DNA of 30,602 nucleotides, taken from contig DAOTXN010000094.1 in NCBI GenBank assembly GCA_034435435.1, forward strand, positions 1-30,602, in the 5' to 3' direction. Made by a program: the position numbers and the translations under genes. Shown here one piece after another: positions 21,650-30,255 of this stretch. The number at the start of each line of letters is the position of its first letter. Position 1 is the stretch's first letter. Origin of the DNA: DAOTXN01 sp034435435 (lineage in GTDB: Bacteria > Chloroflexota > Anaerolineae > S140-20). The notes beneath the pieces are model-generated. The model saw only the letters and a list, made by a program, of their open reading frames with translations, was not told the DNA's origin and made no database searches.

Positions 21650-22942
21650 ATGATGCGCACACATAGACGAGGTGTCTGGTTGGTGCTGAGCCTCGTGGGC
21701 CTGTGGTCGCTGGCTGCTTGTGGCAGCGCAGCGACCCGGCCCGACGCGGACCCGACTGTATCCGGCACGCCGGTTCCCCGCGCAACGGGCGCCGGCGCGG
21801 AAGAACCGGCCGTCACCACGCCCGGGGTGAGTGAGGACACCGTGGCAAACCCGGCAGAGAAAAGCATCTTGACCAGAGATGATCGCCCGGCGCGGCTCAA
21901 AAGCGTCACGGCCGATTGGAACACAAACTGGAACAAGCACACCATCGCGTATGACGAGCTGATGTCGGGCGGGCCGCCGCGCGATGGCATCCCGTCCATC
22001 GACCAGCCCAAGTTCGTCTCTGCGGAACAAGCCGCCGCATGGCTGGCCGACGACGAGCCGGTGATCGCCCTGGATATTGGCGGCGACGCGCGGGCCTACC
22101 CGCTGCAGATCCTGACCTGGCACGAGATCGTCAACGACGTCGTGGGAGATGTCCCGGTCATCGTCACCTTCTGCCCGCTATGTAATTCGGCTATCGTCTT
22201 CGACCGCCGGCTGGGCAGCCAGATATTCGAGTTTGGCGCCTCGGGCCTGCTGAGGAATTCTGACCTGGTGATGTACGACCGCGCCACCGAGAGCCTGTGG
22301 CAACAATTCACGGGCGAGGCCATCGCCGGCGACCTGGCGGGCCAGCAATTGACCTTCTTGCCCGCGTCCATCGTCAGCCTGGCCGATTTTCGCCAGGCCT
22401 ACCCCGCCGGCGTGGTGCTGTCGCGGGACACCGGCTTCCGCCGGGATTATGGCCGCAATCCCTACCCTGGCTACGACGCCATCGGCCAAAGCCCGTTCCT
22501 GTTCGACGGGGACCTGGATGGCCGCTTGCCGGCCATGGAGCGGGTCGTCACCGTCGCCCTGAACGGCCTGGACGTGGCCTATCCCCTCAGCCTGCTGTCT
22601 CGCGTGCACGTCATCCACGACACCCGCGCCGGGCAGGATGTGGTGGTCTGGCACACGGCGGGCGCCCGCAGCGCTCTGGGGGCCAGCGTCATCGCCCAGG
22701 CCGAGGACGTGGGGGCCACGGGCGTCTTTGACCCGCGCCTCGACGGGCGAAAATTGACTTTCGAGTTCCAGGACGGCCAGATCGTGGATCGAGAGACCGG
22801 CAGCGCCTGGAATGTATTGGGGCAGGCGATAGACGGTCCCCTGGCCGGCAAGCGCCTGACCCCCATCGTGCATGGCGACCATTTTTGGTTTGCCTGGGCA
22901 GCTTTCAAGCCGGACACGATCGTCTATCAGGTCGAGCCTTGA
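21650..22942 (+). CDS. DUF3179-family lipoprotein
   Basis: A 430-residue exported lipoprotein. The signal peptide has a basic start (MMRTHRRG), a hydrophobic core and the lipobox LAAC with Cys24 as the lipidation site. A Thr/Pro/Ala-rich spacer runs to about residue 75. The DUF3179 domain (about 90-425) carries the hallmark VIVTFCPLCNSAIVFDR, with a CXXC pair at about residues 175 and 178. It also has FGASGLLRNSDLVMYDRATESLWQQ and TGSAWNVLGQAIDGPLAGKRL. The biochemical function of DUF3179 is not known to me; the exposed CXXC suggests redox or metal binding outside the membrane. It starts 9 bases after the small membrane protein gene, and its stop overlaps the likely TTG start of the epimerase gene. 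Confidence 0.9.
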   Translation: MMRTHRRGVWLVLSLVGLWSLAACGSAATRPDADPTVSGTPVPRATGAGAEEPAVTTPGVSEDTVANPAEKSILTRDDRPARLKSVTADWNTNWNKHTIAYDELMSGGPPRDGIPSIDQPKFVSAEQAAAWLADDEPVIALDIGGDARAYPLQILTWHEIVNDVVGDVPVIVTFCPLCNSAIVFDRRLGSQIFEFGASGLLRNSDLVMYDRATESLWQQFTGEAIAGDLAGQQLTFLPASIVSLADFRQAYPAGVVLSRDTGFRRDYGRNPYPGYDAIGQSPFLFDGDLDGRLPAMERVVTVALNGLDVAYPLSLLSRVHVIHDTRAGQDVVVWHTAGARSALGASVIAQAEDVGATGVFDPRLDGRKLTFEFQDGQIVDRETGSAWNVLGQAIDGPLAGKRLTPIVHGDHFWFAWAAFKPDTIVYQVEP

Positions 22943-23721
22943 GCTATCTATCATTATTTTGGACCGAAGCAGGTGTTCCCATTCCAGCCGTAACCGCCGG
23001 GCAGATGCGCGAGGTGGACCGGATTGCGGTAGAAGAATTCGGCTTGGGCATTCTGCAGATGATGGAAAATGCCGGCCGCAATCTGGCCGAGAACGTGCTG
23101 GAGATGCTGGGCGCGCCTTCCGGGCGGGTCGCTGACCCGCGACCCGGGCGGGTGACGATCCTGGCGGGCGCGGGCGGCAACGGCGGCGGCGGGCTGTGTT
23201 GTGCGCGGCACCTGCAAAACCGGGGATTCACCGTCAACCTGATCCTGGACCGCGAGGCCGCGGCGCTGCGTGGCGCGGCAGCCGCTCAGCTCCGCATCTT
23301 GCAGGCAACGGGACTACGCCCGGTGGCCCCCGCCGGAGCCGAGGCAGCGATCCGCCGGGCCGATATCGTCGTCGATGCCCTCGTTGGTTACAGCCTGCGG
23401 GGGGCGGCGCGTGGCCGGGCGGCGGCGCTCATCGAACTGTGCAACGAACACGCCCGGCGGGTGCTTTCCCTGGACGTGCCATCGGGCCTCAACGCCACAA
23501 CGGGCGAAGCGCCGGGGGTGGTCGTGCGTCCCGACCGGACGCTGACGTTGGCCCTGCCCAAGACCGGGCTGGCATCGCTCTCCGGCGAGCTCTACGTCGC
23601 CGACATCGGCATCCCGATAGAGGCGTATCAGCCACTTGGGCTGTCATTCGAACCGTTTTTCGGAGGGCGGTACTGGATCCGCATTCTGAACAAGCGTGCG
23701 GAAACAGTAAGATGCCAATGA
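22939..23721 (+). CDS. nnrE: NAD(P)H-hydrate epimerase (YjeF N-terminal domain protein)
   Basis: A single-domain YjeF_N protein of about 260 residues that would epimerise damaged NAD(P)H hydrate; no dehydratase (NnrD) domain is attached. QMREVDRIAVEEFGLGILQMMENAGRNLAE is a typical N-terminus. The Rossmann strand VTILAGAGGNGGGGLCCARHLQNRG follows, then IVVDALVGYSLRGAARG with the conserved Asp, SLDVPSGLNATTG, and LTLALPKTGL. The usual GNNGGDG loop reads GGNGGGG here, losing one Asn and the Asp. The start is uncertain: TTG at 22939 overlaps the previous stop, while the first ATG (23005) would remove the conserved start of the domain. Confidence 0.8.
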   Translation: MSYLSLFWTEAGVPIPAVTAGQMREVDRIAVEEFGLGILQMMENAGRNLAENVLEMLGAPSGRVADPRPGRVTILAGAGGNGGGGLCCARHLQNRGFTVNLILDREAAALRGAAAAQLRILQATGLRPVAPAGAEAAIRRADIVVDALVGYSLRGAARGRAAALIELCNEHARRVLSLDVPSGLNATTGEAPGVVVRPDRTLTLALPKTGLASLSGELYVADIGIPIEAYQPLGLSFEPFFGGRYWIRILNKRAETVRCQ

Positions 23722-23785
23722 GTAGAGGCATCAGAACAAGGGACAGGGATGCTGTACCGCCTTGTCCATCCCACCGGGAGATGAA

Positions 23786-25486
23786 ATGATGAGCAAAAAG
23801 CAAACCGAACCACAAATCGAGCTGGAAGTGCGTGGTATGACCTGCGACGCCTGCGCCCTGCACGTGACCCGGGCCCTGCAAGGGGTGGAGGGCGTGCTGC
23901 AGGTGAACGTGCCGGGTTGGGCCTCGGGACAGGCGTTCCTGTTGGCCCGGCCGGGCGCGGACGAGGCGCAACTGATCCGTGCTGTGGAACAAGCCGGGTA
24001 CCGCGCCAGCGTGCGCGCCCCTGCGATAGCCGTGCAGACGGAACCGCTGGCGGAAACCGCAGAGCCAGGCGCCGATTTCGACCTGATCGTCATCGGCACT
24101 GGTGGGGGCGGGATGGCGGCTGCGATCAAGGCGGCCGAGCTGGGCCGGCGCGCGGCCATCATCGAGGCCGGCGTCCTCGGCGGGACGTGCGTCAACGTCG
24201 GGTGCGTGCCCTCCAAGGCGCTCATCCGCGCCGCAGAGGCTTACCACCGGGCCGGGCAGCATCCCTTTGCCGGGGTGCACACCCGGGCCGAGGCCCTGGA
24301 CTGGCAAGCAATGATCGGCCAGAAGGATCAACTGGTGGGCGAGCTGCGCCAGGGCAAATACGCGGACGTGTTGGCGTCCTATGGCGAGCGCATCACCCTG
24401 ATCCGTGGACGGGCCAGGCTGCTGCCCGATGGCGGCGTGGTCCTGGACGACGGCCGCACCCTCACAGCCCCTCGCATCGTCATTGCCGCCGGCGCAGCGC
24501 CGCGTATTCTGCCCCTGGACGGGATCGAGCACGTGGAGGTGTTGACCAGCACCTCCGCCATGGCGCTGGCCGAGCAGCCCCGCTCCCTGATCGTAATCGG
24601 TGGCCGGGCCATCGCTCTGGAGCTGGGGCAGGCTTTTGCCCGCTTTGGCACGCAGGTGACGGTCCTGCAACGCAGCCCACGGCTCATCCCCGAGCACGAG
24701 CCCGAAATCTCCGAGGCGCTGGCCGACTATTTGCGCGGGGAAGGGCTGGCGGTCTACACTAACGTCAGGCCGTTGGCCATCCGTCAGGAGAGGGATGAAA
24801 AGGTGGTCACCGCCGAGGTGGGCGGCCGGCGGCGCGAATTCCGCGCCGGGCAGGTGTTGATGGCCGTGGGGCGGACGCCGCATACCTCAGAGCTGGACCT
24901 GGCGGAAGCCGGGGTGGAGCTGGACGCGGACGGTTTCATCGTGGTGAACGACTTTATGCAGACCACCAATTCGCGCATCTATGCGACTGGCGACGTGACC
25001 GATCGCCCCAAGCTGGTTTACGTGGCGGCGGCCGGCGGCGGCATCGCTGCCGAGAACGCGCTGGAGGGCAACCGCAAACGGTTGGACCTGACGGTCGTGC
25101 CGGACGTGATCTTTACCGACCCGCAGGTGGCCAGCGTGGGGCTGACCGTAGAGCAGGCCCGCACCCGCGGCTACGACGTCAAGACAACGACCCTGCCCCT
25201 GGCCTACGTGCCCCGGGCGCTGGCCGCGCGGGACACGCGCGGGCTGATCAAACTGGTGGCCGACCGCAATTCCGACCGGCTGCTGGGTGCCCACGTGCTG
25301 GCGGCCGAGGCCGGCGAGGTGATTCAGACGGCCGCGCTGGCCATCCGCGTGGGACTGCGCTACGGCTTTACCGTCAGCGACTTGAGAGAGATGCTGTTCC
25401 CCTATCTGGTGCAGGTGGAAGGCTTGAAGCTGGCAGCGCAGACATTCGAAAAAGACGTTGCTCAGCTCTCGTGCTGCGCCGGCTGA
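23786..25486 (+). CDS. merA: Mercuric reductase with N-terminal HMA domain
   Basis: A 566-residue flavoprotein disulfide reductase that reduces Hg(II) to Hg(0) using NADPH. The N-terminal HMA domain has GMTCDAC (Cys20, Cys23). The FAD-binding GTGGGGMAAAIKAAELG leads to the redox-active pair GGTCVNVGC (Cys135, Cys140) and VPSKALIRAAE. Later come the NADPH-binding strand (IVIGGRAIALELGQAFARFG), YATGDVTDRPKLVYVAAAGG and the dimer interface. The C-terminus ends SCCAG with Cys563-Cys564, the pair that hands mercury to the active site. All diagnostic cysteines are present, making a plain lipoamide dehydrogenase unlikely. I start at 23786, 6 bases after GGGAG; no merR, merT or merP is visible in the window. 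Confidence 0.92.
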   Translation: MMSKKQTEPQIELEVRGMTCDACALHVTRALQGVEGVLQVNVPGWASGQAFLLARPGADEAQLIRAVEQAGYRASVRAPAIAVQTEPLAETAEPGADFDLIVIGTGGGGMAAAIKAAELGRRAAIIEAGVLGGTCVNVGCVPSKALIRAAEAYHRAGQHPFAGVHTRAEALDWQAMIGQKDQLVGELRQGKYADVLASYGERITLIRGRARLLPDGGVVLDDGRTLTAPRIVIAAGAAPRILPLDGIEHVEVLTSTSAMALAEQPRSLIVIGGRAIALELGQAFARFGTQVTVLQRSPRLIPEHEPEISEALADYLRGEGLAVYTNVRPLAIRQERDEKVVTAEVGGRRREFRAGQVLMAVGRTPHTSELDLAEAGVELDADGFIVVNDFMQTTNSRIYATGDVTDRPKLVYVAAAGGGIAAENALEGNRKRLDLTVVPDVIFTDPQVASVGLTVEQARTRGYDVKTTTLPLAYVPRALAARDTRGLIKLVADRNSDRLLGAHVLAAEAGEVIQTAALAIRVGLRYGFTVSDLREMLFPYLVQVEGLKLAAQTFEKDVAQLSCCAG

Positions 25487-25511
25487 TCAAAGCGGGAGGA
25501 GTTTTATTTCA

Positions 25512-26240
25512 ATGAATCTCGACGGAAAAGTCGCGATTGTCACCGGCGGCGCGGTGCGCCTGGGCAGAGCCCTGGCGCTGGCGCTGGCCGAGCAGGGAGG
25601 CCGGCTGGCCATCCACTATGGTTCATCGGCTGGCCCTGCCGAAGCAGTAGTGGGGGAGATCAAGGCAATGGGCAGCGATGCCACGACCATCCAGGCCGAC
25701 CTCAGCCAGCCGGGTGAGGCACGGTCCATCGTCGAGCGCGCGGCGGGCCACTTTGGCCAGGTGGACATCCTGGTGAACAGCGCCGCGATGTTCGCGCCTG
25801 GCAACTGGGACGACACCACGGAGGCCAACTGGGACCGGCACTTTGCCATCAACCTGAAATCGCCCTTCTTCTTGAGCCAGGCCTTTGCCGCGCAAGTGGG
25901 GCGGGAACGGGCCGGGCACGTCGTCAACATCGCCGACTGGCGTGGCGCGCGTCCCGGCCCCGATCACGTGGCGTACACCTTGACCAAGGCGGCGGTGATC
26001 GCTATGACCAAGAGCCTGGCCCTGGCGTTGGCCCCAAACATCCAGGTCAATGCCGTCGCCCCGGGGCTGATCCTGCCCCCGCCGGGTCAAGATCAAGCCT
26101 ACCTGGAAAGCAAGGCAAAGCAGGTTCCCGCGCAGCGGGTGGGTTCGCCTCAAGAGATCGCCAACGCGCTGATCTTTCTGCTACGCTCCGATTTCGTCAC
26201 CGGCGAGCTGATCTTTGTGACCGGCGGTGAGCACCTGTAA
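25512..26240 (+). CDS. SDR oxidoreductase, probable pteridine reductase (FolM-like)
   Basis: A 242-residue short-chain dehydrogenase. The cofactor loop is TGGAVRLG (residues 11-18). The TGXXXRXG form, with Arg16 in place of the usual Gly, is the hallmark of pteridine reductases and FolM. The catalytic pair is Tyr155-X3-Lys159 (AYTLTKAA), with NSAAMF and the Asp-Trp of VVNIADW replacing the usual Ser, again seen in pteridine reductases. GGGAGGAG lies 12 bases before the ATG. Gene order with folB, folK and folE directly downstream supports a role in reducing dihydropterin or dihydrofolate. Exact substrate and cofactor specificity cannot be read from sequence. Confidence 0.85.
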   Translation: MNLDGKVAIVTGGAVRLGRALALALAEQGGRLAIHYGSSAGPAEAVVGEIKAMGSDATTIQADLSQPGEARSIVERAAGHFGQVDILVNSAAMFAPGNWDDTTEANWDRHFAINLKSPFFLSQAFAAQVGRERAGHVVNIADWRGARPGPDHVAYTLTKAAVIAMTKSLALALAPNIQVNAVAPGLILPPPGQDQAYLESKAKQVPAQRVGSPQEIANALIFLLRSDFVTGELIFVTGGEHL

Positions 26241-26259
26241 TGAAAGGGGAAAGCCAGGG

Positions 26260-26628
26260 ATGAACGATCGAATTCAGATAAAGGACCTCCTGCTCAGGAC
26301 GATCATCGGCATCAACCAAGAGGAACGCCGCAATCGTCAGGATGTGCTGATCAACATTACCCTCCATGCGGACACTCGGACAGCCGGCGCCTCCGACGAC
26401 ATCAAGGATGCGGTCAACTATCGCACCATCACCAAGCGGGTCATCGAGCGGGTCGAGGAGTCGAGCTTTCACCTGGTGGAGAGAATGGCCGCCGAAATCG
26501 CGGCGATCTGCCTGGAAGACCCGCGTGTGGAGGCAGTGGACGTGCGGGTGGAAAAACCGGGCGCCCTGCGCTTCGCCCGTTCGGTTGGTGTGGAAATCCA
26601 CCGCTCTCGTTATGAGATGGAGGTGTAG
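26260..26628 (+). CDS. folB: Dihydroneopterin aldolase
   Basis: A 122-residue T-fold protein that cleaves 7,8-dihydroneopterin to 6-hydroxymethyl-dihydropterin and glycolaldehyde, or acts as an epimerase. It shows IKDLLLRTIIGINQEERRNRQDVLINITLHAD, then DAVNYRTITKRVIERVEESSFHLVERMAAEIA, with the conserved Glu of LVERMA and the catalytic-lysine region VRVEKPGALRFARSVGVEI. The ATG at 26260 follows AGGGA; earlier in-frame GTG at 26227 would overlap the SDR gene end. The stop is directly next to the GTG of folK, which implies translational coupling. Confidence 0.9.
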   Translation: MNDRIQIKDLLLRTIIGINQEERRNRQDVLINITLHADTRTAGASDDIKDAVNYRTITKRVIERVEESSFHLVERMAAEIAAICLEDPRVEAVDVRVEKPGALRFARSVGVEIHRSRYEMEV

Positions 26629-27165
26629 GTGAACCGCGTTTTGGTTGCCCTGGGCTCGAATATAGACAGCGAACATAATATGCGGGAGGCGGTCCGGCGC
26701 CTGGCGTCGTGCTGTTGGCTCGTGGCCGTCTCGCCTGTCTACGAGACCACGCCCTTGGGCAACACCGAGCAGCCGAACTTTTTAAACGCGGCAGCCCTGA
26801 TCGAGACCGATATGACTGCCGCGGAGCTGAAGGCGCAGGTATTGCGGGTCATTGAACAAGAACTGGGACGCGTGCGCACTGAGGACAAGAACGCGCCGCG
26901 CACGATCGATCTGGATATCGCTCTTGTTGCTGATCCGGATCTGAATGCAGGGTCGCAAGCGTTCTGCGATCCTGAGGTCCTCAGATACGCGCACATAGCA
27001 GTCCCTCTGGCCGATATCGGCCCGGAGTGGCGTCACCCGGCGACCGGCCAAACCCTGCAAGAGATCGCCCAAAGCCTGCCGACCAGCGGGTTGATATCTC
27101 GGCCCGACGTTGTGCTCTGGCCGGAAACAGTCGATAAACCGATTAGAGAGAGAAAAAATGTCTGA
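26629..27165 (+). CDS. folK: Hydroxymethyl-dihydropterin pyrophosphokinase
   Basis: Transfers pyrophosphate from ATP to 6-hydroxymethyl-7,8-dihydropterin. Its 178 residues fit, with VALGSNIDSEHNMREAVRRLA at the start, SPVYETTPLGNTEQPNFLNAA for pterin binding, and the signature RTIDLDIAL carrying the paired Asp that bind magnesium. HIAVPLADIGPEWRHP follows. The GTG start at 26629 immediately follows the folB stop, with GAGGTG just upstream. The 3' end overlaps the folE start by 8 bases. Confidence 0.93.
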   Translation: MNRVLVALGSNIDSEHNMREAVRRLASCCWLVAVSPVYETTPLGNTEQPNFLNAAALIETDMTAAELKAQVLRVIEQELGRVRTEDKNAPRTIDLDIALVADPDLNAGSQAFCDPEVLRYAHIAVPLADIGPEWRHPATGQTLQEIAQSLPTSGLISRPDVVLWPETVDKPIRERKNV

Positions 27166-27820
27166 GACTATGCAAGTCCGTCCGTTACAAATTCGTCCAG
27201 CCGATTTTGATGTTTTTCGCAACGACCTGTTCGACGTGCCAGAAGAAGATTGCTCCGAGGACATCGAGTGCGCAACGCGCGATATCTTGAAAGCCATCGG
27301 TGAGGATGTAAATCGAGAGGGGTTGTTGAACACGCCCGCGCGAGTGGCCCGCGCCTACGCAGAACTGACCGCTGGTTATCACGTGGATCCCGTACGCCTG
27401 ATCAACGATGCCGTCTTTGATGTCAACTATGACGAGATGGTCATCGTGCGCGACATCGATTTCTACAGTCTGTGCGAGCATCACCTGCTGCCCTTCCTGG
27501 GACAGGTCCACGTGGCCTACATTCCTGATGGGAAGGTGATTGGTTTGAGCAAGATCCCACGCATTGTGGAGATGTTCGCCCGCCGCTTGCAGGTGCAGGA
27601 ACGTATGACTCGGGAGGTTGCCGAGTTCCTGGATGAGACACTCCATCCGCTCGGCGTGGCGGTGGTGGCCGAGGGGTTGCACATGTGCGCAGCTATGCGG
27701 GGTGTGAAAAAGGCCAATGCGCGCATGGTCACGAGTGCCATGCTCGGCGCCTTCAAGAAGAGCCAGACCACCCGCAACGAGTTCTTTGGACACATCGGGC
27801 GGGAGCATGTCGGTTTCTAG
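27158..27820 (+). CDS. folE: GTP cyclohydrolase I
   Basis: Opens the imidazole ring of GTP to make 7,8-dihydroneopterin triphosphate, the first step to folate. Its 220 residues include the zinc ligands Cys106 (SLCEHH) and Cys177 (HMCAAMRG) with His109, and the catalytic HHLLPF with GQVHVAYIP. GLSKIPRIVEMFARRLQVQERMT is typical of the bacterial type IA enzyme. The ATG at 27158 overlaps the end of folK and follows GAGAGAGA. The TAG stop forms part of the CTAG that flanks the MITE at 27821. Confidence 0.96.
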   Translation: MSETMQVRPLQIRPADFDVFRNDLFDVPEEDCSEDIECATRDILKAIGEDVNREGLLNTPARVARAYAELTAGYHVDPVRLINDAVFDVNYDEMVIVRDIDFYSLCEHHLLPFLGQVHVAYIPDGKVIGLSKIPRIVEMFARRLQVQERMTREVAEFLDETLHPLGVAVVAEGLHMCAAMRGVKKANARMVTSAMLGAFKKSQTTRNEFFGHIGREHVGF

Positions 27821-27933
27821 CAGCCTGTCGGAGAACCCTGTAATATAGGGCCTTGTGCCCGTTTTTTGCTCGTTTTGCGCCCATTTTGGACGCCCACAAG
27901 GGGCTAAATTACGTCTCTCCGACAGGCTGCTAG
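27817..27933. mobile_element. 109-bp MITE with 14-bp terminal inverted repeats
   Basis: The terminal repeats CAGCCTGTCGGAGA (27821-27834) and TCTCCGACAGGCTG (27916-27929) are perfect inverted copies, each flanked by CTAG. The CTAG pair is best read as a 4-bp target duplication, which fits IS5-group elements that favour YTAR targets. The interior is itself nearly palindromic (GTAATATAGGGCCTTGTG against CACAAGGGGCTAAATTAC), so the transcript folds into one long hairpin. It has no coding capacity. The insertion falls exactly at the folE stop codon. Confidence 0.88.
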
Positions 27934-27939
27934 GATCGA

Positions 27940-28001
27940 TTTCCCCAGATCGGGAAACAGGGGATGGGGGCCGTCAGAACAGAGTTGGGACGTTTCCCAA
28001 A
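27940..28001. repeat. Two short dyads in the zwf leader
   Basis: TTTCCC-CAGATC-GGGAAA (27940-27957) and TTGGGA-CGTT-TCCCAA (27986-28001) share the GGGAA/TTCCC word and lie 40-100 bases before the zwf start. They could be regulator sites or RNA hairpins. No clear -35/-10 pair was found here. Confidence 0.35.
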
Positions 28002-28039
28002 CATGAACGGGACACGGAAAGGACGATGATGACGAGACC

Positions 28040-29500
28040 ATGTTCGACAAGCTGAAACCAGCGACGATCGTGATCTTGGGCGCGTCGGGTGACTTGACGC
28101 GCCGTAAATTGGCGCCGGCGCTCCACACGCTGAGGTGTGAAGGCTTTCTGCCGTCTGCCTCTCGAGTGCTGGGCGTGGCGCGCAGCCCGTTGCCGGACGG
28201 GGTGTTCCGTGACGAGCTCTTTGGCGGCGTGCAGGAGTATTCGCGGGCCAAGCCGGATATCTGCGCCCAGTGGAACACCTTCGAGGACCGTATCTCGTAC
28301 CTGGCCGGCGACTATGCCGATCCTGAAACCTACCAGCGCTTGACGGAGCGGCTGACCCAGTTCGACGCCGGGGCGGGCACAGAGGGCAACCGCCTGTTCT
28401 ACCTGGCCACACCGCCTACGCTCTACCCCACCATCGTCGAGCAATTGGGGCAGGCCGGACTACACCGTAGCCCAGGCTGGACGCGCATCGTCATCGAAAA
28501 ACCGTTCGGGCGCGACCTGGAAAACGCCCACCGGCTGAACGAGCAGGTCCACGCCGTCTTTGACGAAGGACAGGTCTACCGCATTGACCACTACCTGGGC
28601 AAAGAGACGGTTCAGAACATCCTGGCTTTCCGCTTTGCCAACGCCATCTTTGAGCCGCTCTGGAATCGGAACTATATAGACCACGTGCAGATCACCGTGG
28701 CGGAAGAGGTGGGTGTGGGTCATCGCGCCGGATACTATGACCGGGCGGGCGTGCTCCGAGATATGTTTCAAAACCACCTACTGCAACTGCTCACGCTGAC
28801 GGCCATGGAACCCCCGGCTCTCTTTGAGGCCGACGCCCTGCGGGACGAAAAGGTCAAGGTGCTGCGGGCCGTGCGCAAGTGCACGCAAAGCGTCCGGGGT
28901 CAGTACGAGGGCTACCGTGCGGAAGACGGGGTAGCGCCTGGGTCAGAGACGCCGACCTATGCCCTCCTCCGCTTGTTTGTGGACAACTGGCGCTGGCAAG
29001 GGGTACCCTTTTATCTCCGCTCGGGCAAGCGCCTGGCGGCCAAGACGACCGAGATTGCCATCCAGTTCAAGCGTGTGCCGCACTTGTTCTTTCTGTCTTC
29101 GTCCGAGGCCCAGATCGCGCCCAATGTGCTTTCGCTGTGTCTCCAGCCGGATGAGGGCATGCACCTGCGCTTCGAGGCGAAAGAGCCGGGCGCCGGGATG
29201 CGCACCCGCTCGGTCGACATGGAGTTCCACTACGCCGAGAATTTTGGCGCGACGGCGCTGCCCGAAGCCTACGAGCGCCTGCTGCTCGACGCGATGCAGG
29301 GTGACGCCTCGCTCTTTGCCCGGGCGGATGAGATTGAACTGGCCTGGGGCATCGTGGACCCGATCCTGGCCGACTGGGCAAGGTCAGACGCACCGACACT
29401 GACTTTCTACGAACCGGGCAGTTGGGGGCCGGTCGAAGCGGACAGGATGCTGGGCGAGCAAGGCCGCGCCTGGCACATCGGCTGTGGGGGGCACCGGTGA
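28040..29500 (+). CDS. zwf: Glucose-6-phosphate 1-dehydrogenase
   Basis: Oxidises glucose 6-phosphate to 6-phosphogluconolactone in the oxidative pentose phosphate pathway and makes NAD(P)H. Its 486 residues are normal. The N-terminal coenzyme loop is GASGDLTRRKL (residues 14-24), and the substrate-binding signature RIDHYLGKE is at 181-189, with Lys188 and the nearby His of the active site. IEKPFGRDLENA, the beta+alpha domain with LFVDNWRWQGVPFYLRSGKRL and IQFKRVPHLFF follow. The ATG at 28040 is weakly preceded by GGACG. Two earlier ATGs are out of frame. Its end overlaps pgl by 4 bases. Confidence 0.96.
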   Translation: MFDKLKPATIVILGASGDLTRRKLAPALHTLRCEGFLPSASRVLGVARSPLPDGVFRDELFGGVQEYSRAKPDICAQWNTFEDRISYLAGDYADPETYQRLTERLTQFDAGAGTEGNRLFYLATPPTLYPTIVEQLGQAGLHRSPGWTRIVIEKPFGRDLENAHRLNEQVHAVFDEGQVYRIDHYLGKETVQNILAFRFANAIFEPLWNRNYIDHVQITVAEEVGVGHRAGYYDRAGVLRDMFQNHLLQLLTLTAMEPPALFEADALRDEKVKVLRAVRKCTQSVRGQYEGYRAEDGVAPGSETPTYALLRLFVDNWRWQGVPFYLRSGKRLAAKTTEIAIQFKRVPHLFFLSSSEAQIAPNVLSLCLQPDEGMHLRFEAKEPGAGMRTRSVDMEFHYAENFGATALPEAYERLLLDAMQGDASLFARADEIELAWGIVDPILADWARSDAPTLTFYEPGSWGPVEADRMLGEQGRAWHIGCGGHR

Positions 29501-30255
29501 CGCCAACCGCCGAGGTTGTCATCGTCCCTAACGCGGCCGCGTTGGCCGAGGAAGCCGCGCGGCGCTTCGCCGCGTTAGCCCAGGCCGCTGTCGCGGCGCG
29601 GGGACGCTTCGGCGCGGCGCTTTCCGGCGGTTCGACGCCCGGCGCGCTCTACCGGCTGCTCTCCGCCGCTCCCTATCGCGCGCGAATTCCCTGGGCACAG
29701 GTCCACCTGTTCTGGGCCGACGAACGGTGCGTGCCGCCTGACGACCCCGGCAGCAACTACCGGCTGGTCGCGGAGACGCTGCTGGCAGGCGCGCCGATTC
29801 CACCGGAAAACGTCCACCGCGTGATGGGCGAGTGGGAACCGGAGCGCGCCGCCCGCGCCTACGAGCAAGCCATCCGCGCTTTCTTCGGCGGCGCGTCCCC
29901 GCGCTTCGACCTGGCGTTGCTGGGCCTGGGCAAGGATGGGCACACCGCGTCGCTGTTCCCTGGCGCAGACACGCTGGCGGAGACCGAGCGCCTGGTCGTG
30001 ACCGCGGTCGCTGCCTACGAGGGTCGGCCCGCCTGGCGCGTCACGCTTACCCTGCCGGCGCTCAACGCAGCGCGGAGCGTTCTATTCCTGGTGAGCGGCG
30101 CGGAAAAAGCGCCAGTGGTGCAAGCAATCCTGGCGGACGGGGAGGAACACCTGCCAGCCCGGCGCGTTCGCCCGATTGCCGGACATCTCGCCTGGCTTTT
30201 GGATGCAGCTGCCGCCAGGAGTGTCCAATTGCCTAAAGAAAGGAATGAGCTATGA
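29497..30255 (+). CDS. pgl: 6-phosphogluconolactonase
   Basis: Hydrolyses 6-phosphogluconolactone, the product of the preceding enzyme. From the GTG at 29497, which overlaps the zwf stop (GTGA), it has 252 residues, the usual DevB-type length. ALSGGSTPGALYRLL, the loop HLFWADERCVPPDDPGSNYRLV, DLALLGLGKDGHTASLFPG and RVTLTLPALNAARSVLFLVSGAEKAP are diagnostic. The stop overlaps the next start (ATGA), so zwf, pgl and the AhpD-family gene form one translationally coupled unit. Confidence 0.95.
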   Translation: MTPTAEVVIVPNAAALAEEAARRFAALAQAAVAARGRFGAALSGGSTPGALYRLLSAAPYRARIPWAQVHLFWADERCVPPDDPGSNYRLVAETLLAGAPIPPENVHRVMGEWEPERAARAYEQAIRAFFGGASPRFDLALLGLGKDGHTASLFPGADTLAETERLVVTAVAAYEGRPAWRVTLTLPALNAARSVLFLVSGAEKAPVVQAILADGEEHLPARRVRPIAGHLAWLLDAAAARSVQLPKERNEL

